DNA of 64,000 nucleotides from Xiphias gladius. Lineage: Eukaryota; Chordata; Actinopteri; Istiophoriformes; Xiphiidae. This document shows positions 25,301-39,600 of the stretch, piece by piece (within the stretch, counting starts at the first letter, position 1; the number at the start of each line of letters is the position of its first letter). The position numbers were made by a program, and so were the translations under genes. Location of the stretch: NCBI RefSeq assembly GCF_016859285.1, contig NC_053405.1:508260-572259 (forward strand), read 5' to 3'. The notes below the pieces were generated by a model. The model was not told where the DNA came from, did not search any database, and worked only from the letters and a program-made list of their open reading frames with translations.

Positions 25301-28300
25301 CCAATATTGATATTTGAGAGAAACTCGTGACATATCAGCCGATATTGATTTTCTTTACACATCCCATGACAGTATACAGATTATGATATGGTTCCCCTTT
25401 TTTTTAAACACTTGCCATCATGACATTTATGGAGCCACACCTTGTACCGTGTAAAAATAAACTTGTCGGTATCCCCTGGTCAAGCTGTTGAAAGGTGACA
25501 CTGTTTCTGTTCTTCAGTCTCTAGTCATTTATCAGCTGATTATTCGCAGATACTGATATCAGCTGACGTATCAGCATGACTGATTTATCAATCTAACACA
25601 GATACGTTGTGATACGATGCACCGACGTTCAAACCGATTCAGTTCAGCTGCAATTTAATGTTGACTCAGCTCAGATTTGATAGGATTTGTTGTTATTATT
25701 GGTAATGAATTTAAGTGAATTAGATTCCAGTCACTACATTGGAAAAGGATCCCTCAATATTTATTCCTTTTTTTAAATTTCAAGTACTGAATCAGAAATG
25801 ACATTTCATGCGGTCGGGCTCCAAGCAGGATTCATTTTCTAGTGCAATTTTCTTTCTGCAACCAACGACTATTTTTCATTATCGACTGATCTGCTAATTA
25901 TTTTTTCAATTCATCATTTAGTCTCTACTTGGCCAATAGATCAGCATTGTACTGGCCCCTTGTATATTTTCACTGGCCCGGCAGCCAGTGAAAATGTTTT
26001 TGTTTTTCTCCATAATTTAATAATTTAATAATTATAGGGGCTCTGTATTGCAACACTTATGTTAAGAAGAAATTTCAGTCATTCCCTTACACTATAATAC
26101 ATTAGTTAGATATTTACATAATCAGAGAGTTCAGTACATTGTAGGGATGCTGTTGTTGTTGTTGTTGTTAATGTTATTGTCATTGTCATTATTATTGTTA
26201 CTATTGTTATTCGTCGTTGCCTGAGGGAATCGATATATTGATTAGTGAGGCTGTCAACAAATTTGGCACAGATGAGCAGTGTCTCGTGATGAGCGGTGTA
26301 TTAACAGCCTGTCCATCATGTCGACCTAGCACCAGTAAACATGTTTTCTTGCTGAAAACAAATCTCATTGGATTATATAAAAAGCAGCTAAGCGCCACAC
26401 AGCGTTGATGGCTACGGGGAGAAAGGACTGTATGATCATGTCAGTATTTTCAGCAGATTTACTGTAGTTCTGAACTTTAATTTACCTTTGAAAAATCACA
26501 GCGGTCATATATTTGGATCCCACGTCGACTCCCTTCTTAAAAAAGAGCCCCTGTCACTGGTCCTTCTGGGCCCTGTATAAATTTTCACTGGCCCTGGGCC
26601 ATCGGTCACGTCGGAACCCGTTCAGATGTCTTATTTTATTTGACCAGAAGTCCCAGACCCAAAAATATTTAGTTTCCACTGTTAAATGAGAAAGAAAAGC
26701 AGGAAATCATTTGTTTTGAGAAACTGGAGTCAGAGAATATTTGCAGTTATTTCACTTTTTTTTAGTTCAGAAATGACTGAAATGACTAATAATCAAGATA
26801 CTTGCCGATTATTTTCCTGTCGATCGACTATCGTTACAGCTCTACTTGGTAATGCGTTTAAGCGTATCGGTTTTTAGTTTCTCAGTTTTAAAAAGTTAAC
26901 ATCACTGTTTATCCCTCCCTTTTTTTTTCTTTTTTTTTTTAAATTTCAAGTACTGAATCAGAAATTAGCTGTCATCGGGTCAGGCTCCAGGGAGGATGAA
27001 TTTTCAGTGAATGTTGCTGACTGGGTGTTTTTCACGGCCCCGCTGCTCCTGTTTGTCGCTTTACCAACATCTGCAGAAGGACAGAGCTCAAAGACAGTGA
27101 GTCAGTTTGAATAATTTGGGTCTGACGACTCTCAGTGTTTGACAATTTCACCCAGAGTTTGGTTCAGGTTTATGGGTGTCTGTCATGGGTAGCCTCTGTT
27201 GTGTTGGTATTCTGAAATACGCTGGTTCGCGTTCACACTGCCTTTTAAAAACAAAAACACTGAGTGCACTTTATTTATTCTCCTGTTTTGTTGTTGGACC
27301 AGGGTTGAGTAATTTGTCGCGGCTATTGGCAGATTCTGGTCAGTGCCTGATCCCAGATCCTCCCTCCTTACTGCTGGAATCTCAAATGCATTTTCGTTGG
27401 CGTCTCTAGTTTGGTCATTTTGCTTGATGCTGAGTTCTGGGAAATTAATCCAAAAGTTACTGAAACCGTGAATATGGCACCGACGTAAATTTAGTTTAAT
27501 TTATTCATGTATTCAGAAAGGCTGCCACCACAAAACCAGTCAGACTGTGTGGGTTCATCTAGTAAGTCGAGTTGGAGTTGTTCCACCTAATGTTTTAAGG
27601 TGACGTAGTTAAGCGTATTCAGTTAAACTCACACAAACGGCTCAAATGTCGAAGAAATGCAGCTGGTCCTCAAAAAACGATGTCCTGTCACTTTGGTTCT
27701 TTATTGTGTTGACTAAACCAAACAAAGCTAAATGTAAATACCGTTGGAAGGTAGCGGAGTAGGGGTCAGACGAGTGGAGGAGTCCAGTACGCTCTGAACA
27801 CAGCGGTCGACATCCGGAAAGAGCCGCGGTTAAAGACAATAAAATGCTACATAGGAACCAGACGGACACATTAACTGAGGCTGGACCTGCTGTGTCTCAG
27901 CTTGCTGGCTGTTTGACTGACGGTCAATAAAGTCTGCTCAAACCAGAGCCGCTGAATTGAACAAGTTGTTGTTGGACTGTCCCTGATGAAGCACAGTCGT
28001 CAGTCCCACAGTTGTCCTTGATCTGACTGTGGGACTCGTGCACCGCCTCACAGTAAGAAATTCAGGATGACTTCACAACCCACATCTACAAACCAGCCAA
28101 TCAGAGTACGGCATGAAAGGGTGCAGAGTATTCCTCAGTGTTGATGCACGTCGTCTCTCTCGTCTCGTTCTCTCCCACATCCAGACATGAGAAAAATAGT
28201 CAGCACCTGATCTGATGATAGACGGATTGTTGAAAGGATAGTTTCACTAATTTCTTCTCGATAATGTGCTTCCAGCGGAAGTGATGGGGACAAAATCCAA

Positions 28301-31300
28301 AGTTCTCCTTTCATGCAAAAATGTAGTTTATGTGAAGCTGAAATGAGGCTTCAGACATCTGAGTTACACACATCAAGTGGATTTCTCCCAGTAAAAGGTT
28401 AATTTTGTACAAAATTCCCTTGTCCAGGGTAACACCAAGAATTTCATACCAAGGACACAGTAACTTTGGAAGATATTCACCTGATTAGATGAACTCAGAC
28501 TTCAGGAAGACACATTAAATGACTGTTGTTTTAAGACCGACTTCAGAACTCATTTTTTTAAAGTAAATAAATCCAAACATTCACTTCTTAAAGGTTTGCA
28601 GTTGTGAAAATGTGCTGTTTCCCAGTTTTACGTGGTAGTAAACTGAGTATTTCTAGGTTTTGGTCTGTTGGTCCATCTCATGACGTCACCTTGGGATGTG
28701 GGAAACTGTGATGGTATTGACAACAGTTTTCTGGTGTTTTACGGACCAAACAGTTAAACAAATAATTAAGAAAATAAAGATTAATTGAGTATTACAGATT
28801 TATCAAAAAATGAATTGCAACAGTTTTTTTATAATTGATTTATCAGTATTTTTAAAGGGGGGAAAAAAAGTGAACATGTCTCTGGTTTCCTGTTTCTTCT
28901 GTGGTTGTAAACTGAATATCTTTGGGTTTCAGGCTCTTGTGCTTTGGTTGGACAAAGGAAGACTTCTGAACATACTTATTTGAGGAAATTTCCTGACATT
29001 TAATCCATTCTCTCCTGCTCTCTGCTGGGTTTCTCTCGGCCTCTCCCCCCATCTCCTCAGACAACATCTCTTTAACCTCTCTTGACTTTTTTTTTTTTTT
29101 TTTTTTTTTTTTTGGGCTGTTTTGAGTTTTTCTCCCTGCTGCTTCTAACACGCTGTCTTTTCTTCACAGCAGTGTCCACCACGATATAACAGTTGGTACT
29201 AAGGTAGGCACCTCTGCTTCCTCTCCTCCTCCTCCTCCTCCTCCTCCTCCTCTCTGTCTGGCTTGTTGGTTTGTTTTCTGCTGTGAAGATCACTGAGTGT
29301 GTCTGATGGGACGGAGATGCTGCTATCCGGGAGCCATTCAGAGGTTTTCTCTGTAATTAGTGTGGAGGTCGCTCGGTTGTTTGTCCGCGCTGAAGGCCCA
29401 AACTGCAGCAGCAATTCAGTCACATTCCAAAACAAGTCTGAGGATAATCAGATTAGTCAACAACAACGTTCTTCCTTCTCTCTTAAAGGACCAAACCGCT
29501 GATTTTTACACCATTCAGATCATTCAGTACAGATCCTGTACACGTTTCATTCCTTCTCGGTTTTCACTGATTTTAGAAAAGAGAGGTTTGTTTGGTTTCG
29601 GTTTATTTCTTTTTAAAAATAAGCTTATTGGCAGTCAGGGTGTACTCGTCTTTATTAAGGTAAAGCAGTTAAAGTGCTTAATCAGAGGGTGTTTTGAAAT
29701 CTCCCTGACAAGCGGGATTTGACAGTTGCATTGTCAGAGGGTTCAAGGACTCTCTGACATCAGATATTTGAGTGAGCTGCTAAAAAGACTGCACTGACCA
29801 GATGTCACTATAGAGCTGAAATGTTGATTAATCACTTAGTCGTCCAACAGAAAATTGATCATTATTGATTAACTGTCGGAGTCATCCTTTGGTTCCAGCT
29901 CCTCAGGTGTGAACATCTACGTATCTTTACTGACTGTGAACTGAATCTCTTTGGCTTTGGGACGGTCTGTATGACAAAACTAGACATTTTTAATAAGTCA
30001 GCTTGATCATTAGGAAACTGTGTTGGCTATTGTTGACATTTTAAAGAAAAAGGATTAATTGATTAGAAAATAAAATAACCGGCAGGTAGTTGTGGCCCTG
30101 CTTCGCTGTAATCAATATGACAGGCTGCAAGAAAAAGATTTTCTGAATAAATACGATTTATACAGAAGTGCATTGCATTCACCAAAGAAAAGATAAGGTT
30201 GAGACCTGGTATCTTGCGTTCATCAGGAGTAAAGCTTCAACAATTAGTGGGTTAATTGAGCAATCAATTCGGTCAAAGGCAAAAACGCCAAACATTTGCT
30301 GGGCCCAGCTGCTCAGTGTGGGGATTTTCCTGCTTTGTCATACATGATATTGAAGTGAATCTCTCTTCAGTTGATCAAACAAAACAAGACATTTGAAGAT
30401 GTCACCTTGGACAGACACAATTAATGGAAAAAATAATCGTCACATTGACTGATAACGAAAATAATGGTGAGAGGTCACAGTGAATAAACTGTTTAAAACT
30501 AGAGTTTATATCGTGAGTTTATTCAGTCGGCTGTAGAGGATGTTTGATTTTATTACTGAATTACTGTTTTTTTTGGCCGGTATAATATCCTGTGGTGGTG
30601 ATGTTTTATAAACCGCGTGTGTTTGAGAAAAACAGCTGAAGCAATTAATAAAAACTGTGAGGGGTTTTTATTCAGCAGCTGTAAACATCGACAGACAAAA
30701 ACTGCATCACCACCAGAGCTGAAACGATCGGTCAGTTAATTGAATTGAAATTAATTTGCAACTATTTTTAATAATTGCAAAGAATTCTCAGGTTTCAGAT
30801 CCATAGTTGTCAGATTTTTCAGTAAAAAAAAAAAAAAATCTTTTGCGCTTCAACTGGTTGGACAAAGTAAAATAGTCAAAATAATCGTTAGTCGCAGCTC
30901 ATTAAAACCGCATGATAACCGATGTGAAAAGTGAGACTTTCAACAATCCAAGTACTCAGATTCTTTATTTAAAGGTGCCATATATAAGGTTTTGCTATCG
31001 CTACATAGCCAACGTTAGCATTAAAAGCTGTCAGTCTGGGAGAAACGTGAGTTCAGCATCAAACTTCATTCCTTTACTCAAAGTTTAGCTACTATTTCTA
31101 TCACTGCTTGTCTTCTACTGAAGTTAGCACGCTAACCGGCTAGCCCCGGTCCGTCGCCATCTCGTAAAACCACCGTGTGATAGTGAGTCACTGAAGCGTC
31201 CAGTCTGTCCTCAGCCCAACACGAGAGGATGAAGTAGTAGTGAGAAATGTGGTCAGAGTTACTCAAAGTGAAACCTTCGCAATGTTTGTCAAACCAACAG

Positions 31301-34300
31301 TCCAAACCTCAGAATCATTACAAATGAATTCAAATGATTTAAAGGAAAAGCAGCAAATCCTCACATTTTGGAAGCTGGAATCATGAAATGTTTGAAATCG
31401 TTTTTCATGTTGAAATACCAACCAATATCAAATTAGCCTCCAATTAATTTGATTAAATTAAATTGTTCCAGGTCTAACTTTATACACTGTTGGGTAATTT
31501 AATTTACAGCAAAGCATCGTATTTTATAAGCACGTCATGTGTCTTGTACGTAAAAATCTTAATTTTTAAGTAACTAGTAAATCCAGCTCTCAGGTAACTG
31601 TAGGACGGTAAAAATACCAGTGTTTCCCTGTGAGCTGTGGTGCAATCAAAGCACAAAGGAGTAACAAAAGCAAGCATTCCAGTAAAATACCATTACCTCA
31701 GAACTGCACTGAACTACAGTAGTTGAGTAAATGTACTTAGTTACTTTCTACCACAGGAGGTGGTGATGTATTATCTGTCAGCAGGCCGATTCATAGAGAT
31801 GAACAGACACATGCAGCTGCCTGGAAGAGAGGAAATCTGAAACCTGTTGAATGATTTGGAAAAGGATCAGCAGGAATTTAACATCCACTTCATTATAATC
31901 ATCATTGGATAAAAGCTGCAGAGCAAGTGACGTGGTCTGTTTAGGAACTGTTTGTGTTGCAGTGGTTGCATTGTTAGTTTCTGTTGTGTTTTCCTGCTAC
32001 ATCTTGTTTGAAGGGTTTGTGGAGAAACGGATGTGTTCACTTCCTCTAACCACATCACATCCTGCTGTAGGTTCTGTAGAGAACCAGCAGGGACCAGTCT
32101 GTCTGCTCACATATTGGTGAGTTTATTGATCACTCTGACTTTAACAGCTTTGATCAGCTCTGGTGGGCGGGGCCTACTTTTACCTGAGGTCTTTATGTAA
32201 CACAGGATGGTACTAGAGACAGATTTTTAATTCTGATTTCCCAGTTTTATCAGCAGATTTGTTGCTGCTGTTTGGTTTGTGGTGACTCAACACTTCCTCC
32301 ATCTGTTCCACATTAAAAGCCTTCTTGAGGTTAAGGGGAAGAATCTCTTCCCTGGAGGGCTTTTATTGTGAAAAAACATCTGCATGAAAGTGTTTAGTTT
32401 GATTACCTGCAGCGTGAGAAGAAATGAAAGAAACGGTGTGAGAACAGTGTTTGTGTTTTGCTTCAGACCAGGCTCTTACACATTTAACAGTTCCGGCTTC
32501 TTTTGTTTAATGGAAAAACACATTTATATTTCTCAAAGTGGGGCTGTCAGTGGCTGTGGGAAAAAATTAACATTTGAATTGTAACTTACGGTCTATAAAC
32601 ACAACAGACCATTTTAAGTAGTTTACCTTGCGGTGCAGCAAAGGTGGGGGTCAAAACTGGCAAAACGATCAACAAAGCTGAGGCTGAAAACGAGCAAGTC
32701 TGAGGTCAGCATGGGCTGATTGTCCTGCTCTGGAAAAGTCTGGGAAAAGTTTGGTTGGTCTCTGTGTTTGGAAACATGAACAGTGAGTTTTGACACAAGA
32801 TTTTTTAGGTTTTCCTTAGAAATAAAACGTTTTTGTTTTTTTGTTTTTTTTAGTTTTTTTTAAACTTCCTCATTATGGTGGACTCCATGTTGAATCAGGA
32901 TAGATAGTGAATAGTTTTGATGCATGACTTGTGTGTGAACCGTTTTTATATTAGATTAATTTCCAAACCTTCTAAGGAATCACCTGGAGGGAATGATGTC
33001 ATATATTCAGGCTCATAATTATTCTCATTATTGATCCATCTGTTGATTATTTTCTCGTTTAACCAATAAATCATTTGATTTATAAAATGGACAAAATGTT
33101 CATCCCAGTTTCCCAGAAAAGACTTAAATGATTAATTTATCATCAGAGTTATTGGTGAATAATGTCTGGGTGGGGACAGAAAAAACACATTAAACTGGAT
33201 TAAAATATTGTTATTTTAGTTTATTATAATAGCAAACCACAAATTAAAAACTCTTGCACAAACATTTATTTTGATTAACTAAGTGGTTGTTAAATTTGGT
33301 ACCAATTATTGAGGAAATTACACTTCCACTTACTTTGAATTAATTGCTGTGTTTTAAGCAATTGTCCTGTAACCTACAGAGTTCACATCTTGTCATGCAA
33401 CAATGTAATATTTGTCCACAGGCGAACAGACAGTTCAACATATATTAAACGAATGATGACAGAATATTTAATAGCCTATTTTTTCGTACCAAATTAGTTT
33501 TTTATTATTTTTGGAAACAGACCTTTAAAATAAAGCAGCTTCCAGTGTTCTCGTGTGTTTTAACCACTGAATACTGAGAACATGGTGTCGTCAAATTCTT
33601 GTCGACTGCAGCTGTTATTTTCTTTATCCGTTTTACTGCATTTACTGTCATTTACTTGATTTTATTCATTCTTCATTTTGTCCATAATATGTCAATAAAT
33701 AGTGAAAAATGACCACTGCAGCTCCCAAAGAGGCCAGGGTTAGGTTTTCAGTCCGAAACATAAAACTGACCAGTTTACTAAAGGACCCCTAACAGCAGGT
33801 AAGCCTCATATGGGAAAAATGTGGGAGAATATTTGGCTTTTTGAAGTATTGTTGGGGCTTTTCAAGCCTTTATCAGACAGTTGTTATTAAAGAGATGACA
33901 GGAAATGACAGGAGAGAGAGAGGTCGGGAACGACGCAAACAAAGGTCTGCAGCTGGACTCCGACACGAGATGTCGTGGTTTATGTTCTGTGATTAAACCC
34001 CTCGGCCACCGAAGCTTGGAAAGATAACTAAAACAAATAATCGATAATCAAAATATTTGAAGATAAATTTTCTGGCATTCGACTCTTTCAGCTCCTCTCA
34101 TTTGATTTGAAGGCAGCAGAAGATTCAGGAGAAACCAAAAGAGAAAAGTAACCAGCAACACCTGGTCAAAGGGAGAGTGGTGAGCAGCGACTGTTTCAGT
34201 TTACAAAGTGATGTGTCTGCAGTGCGGAGCCAGAACAACACAACAGACCCTCAGTAATTGTATCTACAGTGAACTGTTGTGGATGAATGAAGGTTTAGTT

Positions 34301-35860
34301 TCTGGCAGACCGTTAGCAGAGTCAGTCTTTTAAAACAAGATGTCTGTGTGTGTGTTGATCTGCAGAGCTGCGGGTCTTTTGTCTCCTCCTCAGCCTGAGG
34401 CAGGCGTCCGGCCGGTCAGCAGCTGTCGGACAGCAGATACAGATACAGAGAGGGAGGCTGAGAGGAGAGCAGCACTCGGGTTTCTGCTCTATTATTCATG
34501 GCGGGATCAGTAAGAAGATCTAAGCCGCTTTGTTCGCAAGAAGAAAAAACCTCGGCCCAGTTTAGAAAAAACCATCTGCTCAGGTTCCTGAGAGTGACGG
34601 CGTTCAATGACAGTGTGACAGGTCTGAAAACACGTGTGGAAACATGGAAAAACGCCATAATTATACGGATAATTCTGATTAGTCACTACAGCTGCAACTG
34701 ACCACTGGCAAGTCTGATCATTACTTTCTCGATTTATCACAGGGTCCAAAAATATCAGTAAATGGTAAAAAAAAAAATCTGTCCATCAGAATTTCCAGAA
34801 GCTGAGTTTGACCCATTCAGACTGCTTGGTTTGTCCAGTCAACAGTCAAAACACAAAAATATGCAGGTTGATATCAAAGAAGATTAAGAAAGTCAGCAAA
34901 TGTTCGCATTTGAGAAGCTGTTGGATGGATGGCTGAAACCGTGATGCGACTAAGGGTTGCAGCTCTGTTATTTAGCTCAACAGCAGAGAGAACCAGGTCT
35001 TTATGTGAAACAGTCTAATACTAGACGAGACAAGCTTTTATTGTTATAAAAGTCTGTTGAAAGAAAGACGAGCAGGAGGCTTTTATTGTGAAGCAGCTAA
35101 AGGAAACGCAGTCTGTTTCTGAGCGGGTCAGTGGAGCTTCATTGGTGGTTTTAATCCTCAGTAAAACTATGAACACAACCTGATGTGGACCAGTATAAAC
35201 AGTGCAGAGAGACACAGGAGAGGATGCGACGAGCTCTGCTGGTCCTCTGTTGAATTTCTGTGAATCTGCCGTCTGATTCTCTGCGTTACAGTCAGACTGT
35301 CGGTTGAATGAGGCTCAGCCTGTTTGTCTACATCTGGTTTTCATTGAGCTCCACAGCACAGGAATTCACCCCCGGCTGCCTGCTGGGGGCTGAGGGGGGC
35401 GCGTTAGGCTGACAATGGGGTTTTCAGACTGAAGGAGGTGTTAGACCTGTCAGATGTTCACTGGTTTTAAATGTAGTTCTCCTGCCAACAGGAGCACTTC
35501 CACCACGATTAGAGTTATTCTGTTGTTCTGTCTCTTCCTGGTGTTCCTGTGTTTAAGGTGCTGTCTGTAAAACCAGGCTCTGTAGTGACATCTGGTGGCA
35601 GCAACGTTAACAGCAGTTCCCTGGTTAAGGCCCCTTCACACGCAGATGACAGGTGGGGGAGAAACACGGTCAGATCTTCAGTTGTCCGTCCAGGCGTTGA
35701 TCCTAGATCCAGAAACATGTCCACCAGTGGACAGTTTTTAGAGTTCTGGAGACCAAAGGCAGGTCAGAAAAATGTAGGTACAAATTCGCACAGTGGTACT
35801 GCTGCCACGACCCACGACTATGAAAACTGGCTGACACAAATTTCAAGAGCCATAAGAGTG

Positions 35861-35919
<59 letters not shown>

Positions 35920-36568
35920 AGTATATAAACCAACATAAACCAACTGACAGGAAATGAGTTTCTCTAATCTGGCAGGAGTCATTTCACCTGAGTTAGTTTA
36001 CTCACGCTGGATATGTACCAGTGTCTAATTCTAATAACACTGGCTAAATAACAACTCATCTGCAGCCACAGTCTGATCTAGATCCGCAACTAATGATCGT
36101 TTACATCAACATTCGATCTCCTGAATACTTAATATGATGTCACCAAAGAGCAGTTCAAAACCCAAAGATATTAAATTTACATTCATATAAATCAAACTAA
36201 GGCAGGAAATCTTTACATTTTAAAATCTGGAATCAGCAAACTGTTTGACATTTTTGTTTGAAACACAACTTTAGCTTGAGTGGTTACCGTTGACCAAAGG
36301 TTTCAGCTCTAACCTGGTCTCTAAAGCACGGGATCAGTTAGCTAAAGGTTCCTTTACGCTGCGAGACGACAACAGTGTTGTATTTATTTGTTTCATTTAT
36401 TTTATAACTGTGCTACGTGACTGTAATAAAATCTTGGTGTCAGCCTGTGTCAGACCGCAATCACTGGGGTGAATCGTAGCACCACAGTGGAAATAGAAAA
36501 AAGGAAATGACAGCAGATGTAATCGGCCACCACCTGGTTTTCTTCTTTGCCACAGCCCCACAAATCAG

Positions 36569-36608
<40 letters not shown>

Positions 36609-39600
36609 CACATTGCCTCTCCAGCCTGTTGACTGTCAGCGGAGGTCGGTCTGATGTTGCTCTTTTTCTGTTTCAGAGAGGATCTGACGAGCTTTTCTCC
36701 AGCATCTCCAACGGCCCGTATATCATGAGCACCACAGGTCAGATCACACTCTGCAGCTTCAAATGTCTGTTCATGTGGGTGTGAGCAGTCATCTGTTATT
36801 TTACTGTCACTACAAATTAAAGCACTAAACCGGACACAGTCGCTACTGGACACATTAAATTCACATGCTCTGTGGTCGAGTCGTTGTTCACCAGAGATGA
36901 AAAAAAAAACGCTAAAAAAGGGAACAGACACGAGGACGCTGCTTTCTGTCTCTCAGTATGATGCAGTTGTATTCTTGCGTGGTGAGATTCTTTGTCCGCA
37001 GTGCCACTGAAACAGGTTACCTGCTGCTCCGTGTGACCGGCTGATGCTGGGACTTGGAGGCCAGTGCTGATATTTTTAGAATTTAGAATTTTTTAGATTT
37101 TTAGAAATTTTTAGAAAAATTTCCAGCCAATATTTGTTTGTTTGTTAGTTTTTTTTTTTTGGGCAAGGACTCTCTAAATGTCGTCTTAAAGGGCTGTGAT
37201 AAGGATTATGTTGAGCCCAGATATTTTACAGCTGAACTATAAACTTTATCACATTGACGCTTCATAAAAAAACAATTAAATAAAAACAGAATTTGTTACG
37301 AATTATCCGTCTATTAGCGCCAACTAACTATTAGCGCCGGAAACCCGCGCAGGCCCCGGCTGAACCGGGGTTGGAATGACAGTGAGGCGACGGTGCTGAC
37401 CGCTGCACCACCGTGCCGCACTGTTATGAAATATGCTCCTTCAAATTCACTACATGTAGGCAGCAACATTGATAATTGAGTCAATATTTCTCCATCAGAG
37501 TTTCATACCTGGCAGTGTGGAGAGAGTTTTGAAAGACAATTTACAGCTTTTCACAGCTTTTAATTCATCTCACACTCCATTTTTATCTTTTATCAGCATG
37601 TCACGTTCTTATTCCACAGATCCCGAATTTCCCAATAATTTCCCTGTTAGGAAAATTAGTTTGAGTTTATTTAGTTGTGTTGAGTTAATAAGCATTTGTT
37701 GATTTAATGTGAGGTGTTTACACTCCAAAGTGAGTCCGAGGTCTACAGGAGTCAGCAGTCTGCCTCCTTATGTTTGTGGGAGTCTGAACCTACTGAAAAT
37801 AAAGCTGTTTTTAGATTTCAGAGTTATTTGTTCTTAAATAATATGTCAGGAATTTGAGCAATTGGTAAAAATCAGAATGGATAAGTATGGACGCCGGACC
37901 TAAAGCAGGAGTCAGGTCACCGACCAGTAAACTACTGAATATCAGGACCATCTAACAGATACATCACTGCATCGCTGGCTCACATTAGAAAAACTCTGGT
38001 TTCTGTATAATGGTCTGAACCTGCAGTTTCCCTATCCTCCGTAGCCAATGGGAACGACAGCAAGAAGTTCAAAGGTGACATAAGAGGTCCCGGGGTGCCC
38101 TCCAGGGTCATCCACATCCGCAAGCTTCCCAGCGATATCACTGAGGCCGAGGTGATCAGCCTGGGTCTGCCCTTCGGAGACGTCACCAACCTGCTGATGC
38201 TCAAAGCCAAGAACCAGGTCCAGAACTTTGGCTTGTAACAGTAGTTTAACAGATTTGTATTGGAACTCGGTACTGAACTGCCTTGTGTCCTGCGTCCTGT
38301 GTCCTGTGTCCTGTCAGGCCTTCTTAGAGATGAACTCAGAAGAAGCAGCTCAGAACATGGTGGGTTATTACTCCACAGTGATGCCCATCATCAGACACCA
38401 TCCCGTCTACGTCCAGTTCTCCAACCACAAGGAGCTCAAGACTGACAACTCACCCAACCAGGAGGTAACACTCTTTCCTATTAGCAGCTGTTAGCATATG
38501 TCCTGCACCCAGCCAGCGTCAACATCTGTTCACCCTCTCTCCCTCCGTCCCGTCTCAGAGGGCCCAGGCGGCTCTCCGGGCCCTCACTTCGTCTCATGTG
38601 GACGCGGCTGTGGCGGCTCCGAGCACAGTGCTGAGGGTGGTGGTGGAGAACCTGGTCTACCCCGTCACCCTGGACGCCCTCTGCCAGGTAAAATCAGCAC
38701 AACACCACAACAACCAGCAGACACACAGAACTTTAAAAGTCATAAACACCAGCAGGATGGTGAAATCACTTCAAATGCAGCTCAGTGTCTGTGTCTCTTA
38801 CAGTGTCTACGCAGGACGCGTTCAGGTACAGTAGTGAGTGTAAGAATTCAGTGTTTTGTAAGCGCTCAGAGCCCAACGCACAACCGAAAAGTAGAAGAAA
38901 GTGTAAACATACATGTTGGGTTGCAGTTACGTGTGAATAGCGCGAGTGAAACGTGAGCCGTTACGCAGCCCATAAACCAGCTGTGCTTCTTTATGCTATG
39001 ACCCGCTGTGGTGTCTCTGTCTCTTTGTGACCAGCAGGATGAATCAAAACCAAACTGTTAATGAAGCTGTTTCCCCCGTCTCCAGCCTTTATGCTAAGCT
39101 AAGCTAAGCAGCTGCTGGCTGTAGCTTCATATTTACCGTACAGACATGACAGTGGGATCAATCTGAATCCTGTAAGTCTCAGAGAGAAGGCGAAGAGGAG
39201 GATTTCTCAAATGTACATTTCCGTAAATAGTCTGACCACCTAAAGTCAGCTCCGGTCTGGTCCTCAGATCTTCTCCAAGTTCGGCACCGTGCTGAGGATC
39301 ATCGTCTTCACCAAGAACAGTCAGTTCCAGGCTCTGCTGCAGTATCCTGACGGAGCGTCTGCACAGGCAGCTAAACTGGTGAGCACCGTCCCCAACAGGA
39401 AAATAATTACTAATACCTCGCAGTACTTCTCTTGTTGCCAGTAAATAGCTGTGAGCTGCTCTCCTCTCAGTCATAATGGATATTAAAGCTGACTTTGATG
39501 TCTGTGTCTTTCAGTCTCTGGATGGACAGAACATCTATAATGGCTGCTGCACTCTTAGGATCAGTTTTTCCAAACTCACCAGCCTCAACGTCAAATACAA

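Larger units (their letters stand above)
28735..31470. repeat. Cluster of ATTAATCGATTA-type repeat copies
   Basis: At least five diverged copies flank ptbp1 exon 2: about 28,735-28,985, 29,815-30,085, 30,235-30,480, 30,715-30,905 and 31,310-31,470. Shared blocks include 'gattaattgattagaaaat', TCATTATTGATTAACTGTC and GTTTGGACAAA... The copies are in mixed orientation. Confidence 0.55.
29204..36676 (+). other. ptbp1: ptbp1 intron 2
   Basis: 7.5 kb with no recognisable exon. It contains MITE-like copies, a reverse SINE (33,850-34,015), a (CA)n tract (35,863-35,914), a (GT)n tract (36,572-36,607) about 70 bp before exon 3, and the repeat copies at 33,020-33,150, 34,690-34,980 and 36,080-36,310. 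Confidence 0.75.

Noticed and set aside
37340..37422. A tRNA gene from the A box/B box-like sequence
   Set aside because: The B box is decayed and the sequence matches a SINE head; no complete cloverleaf can be drawn.
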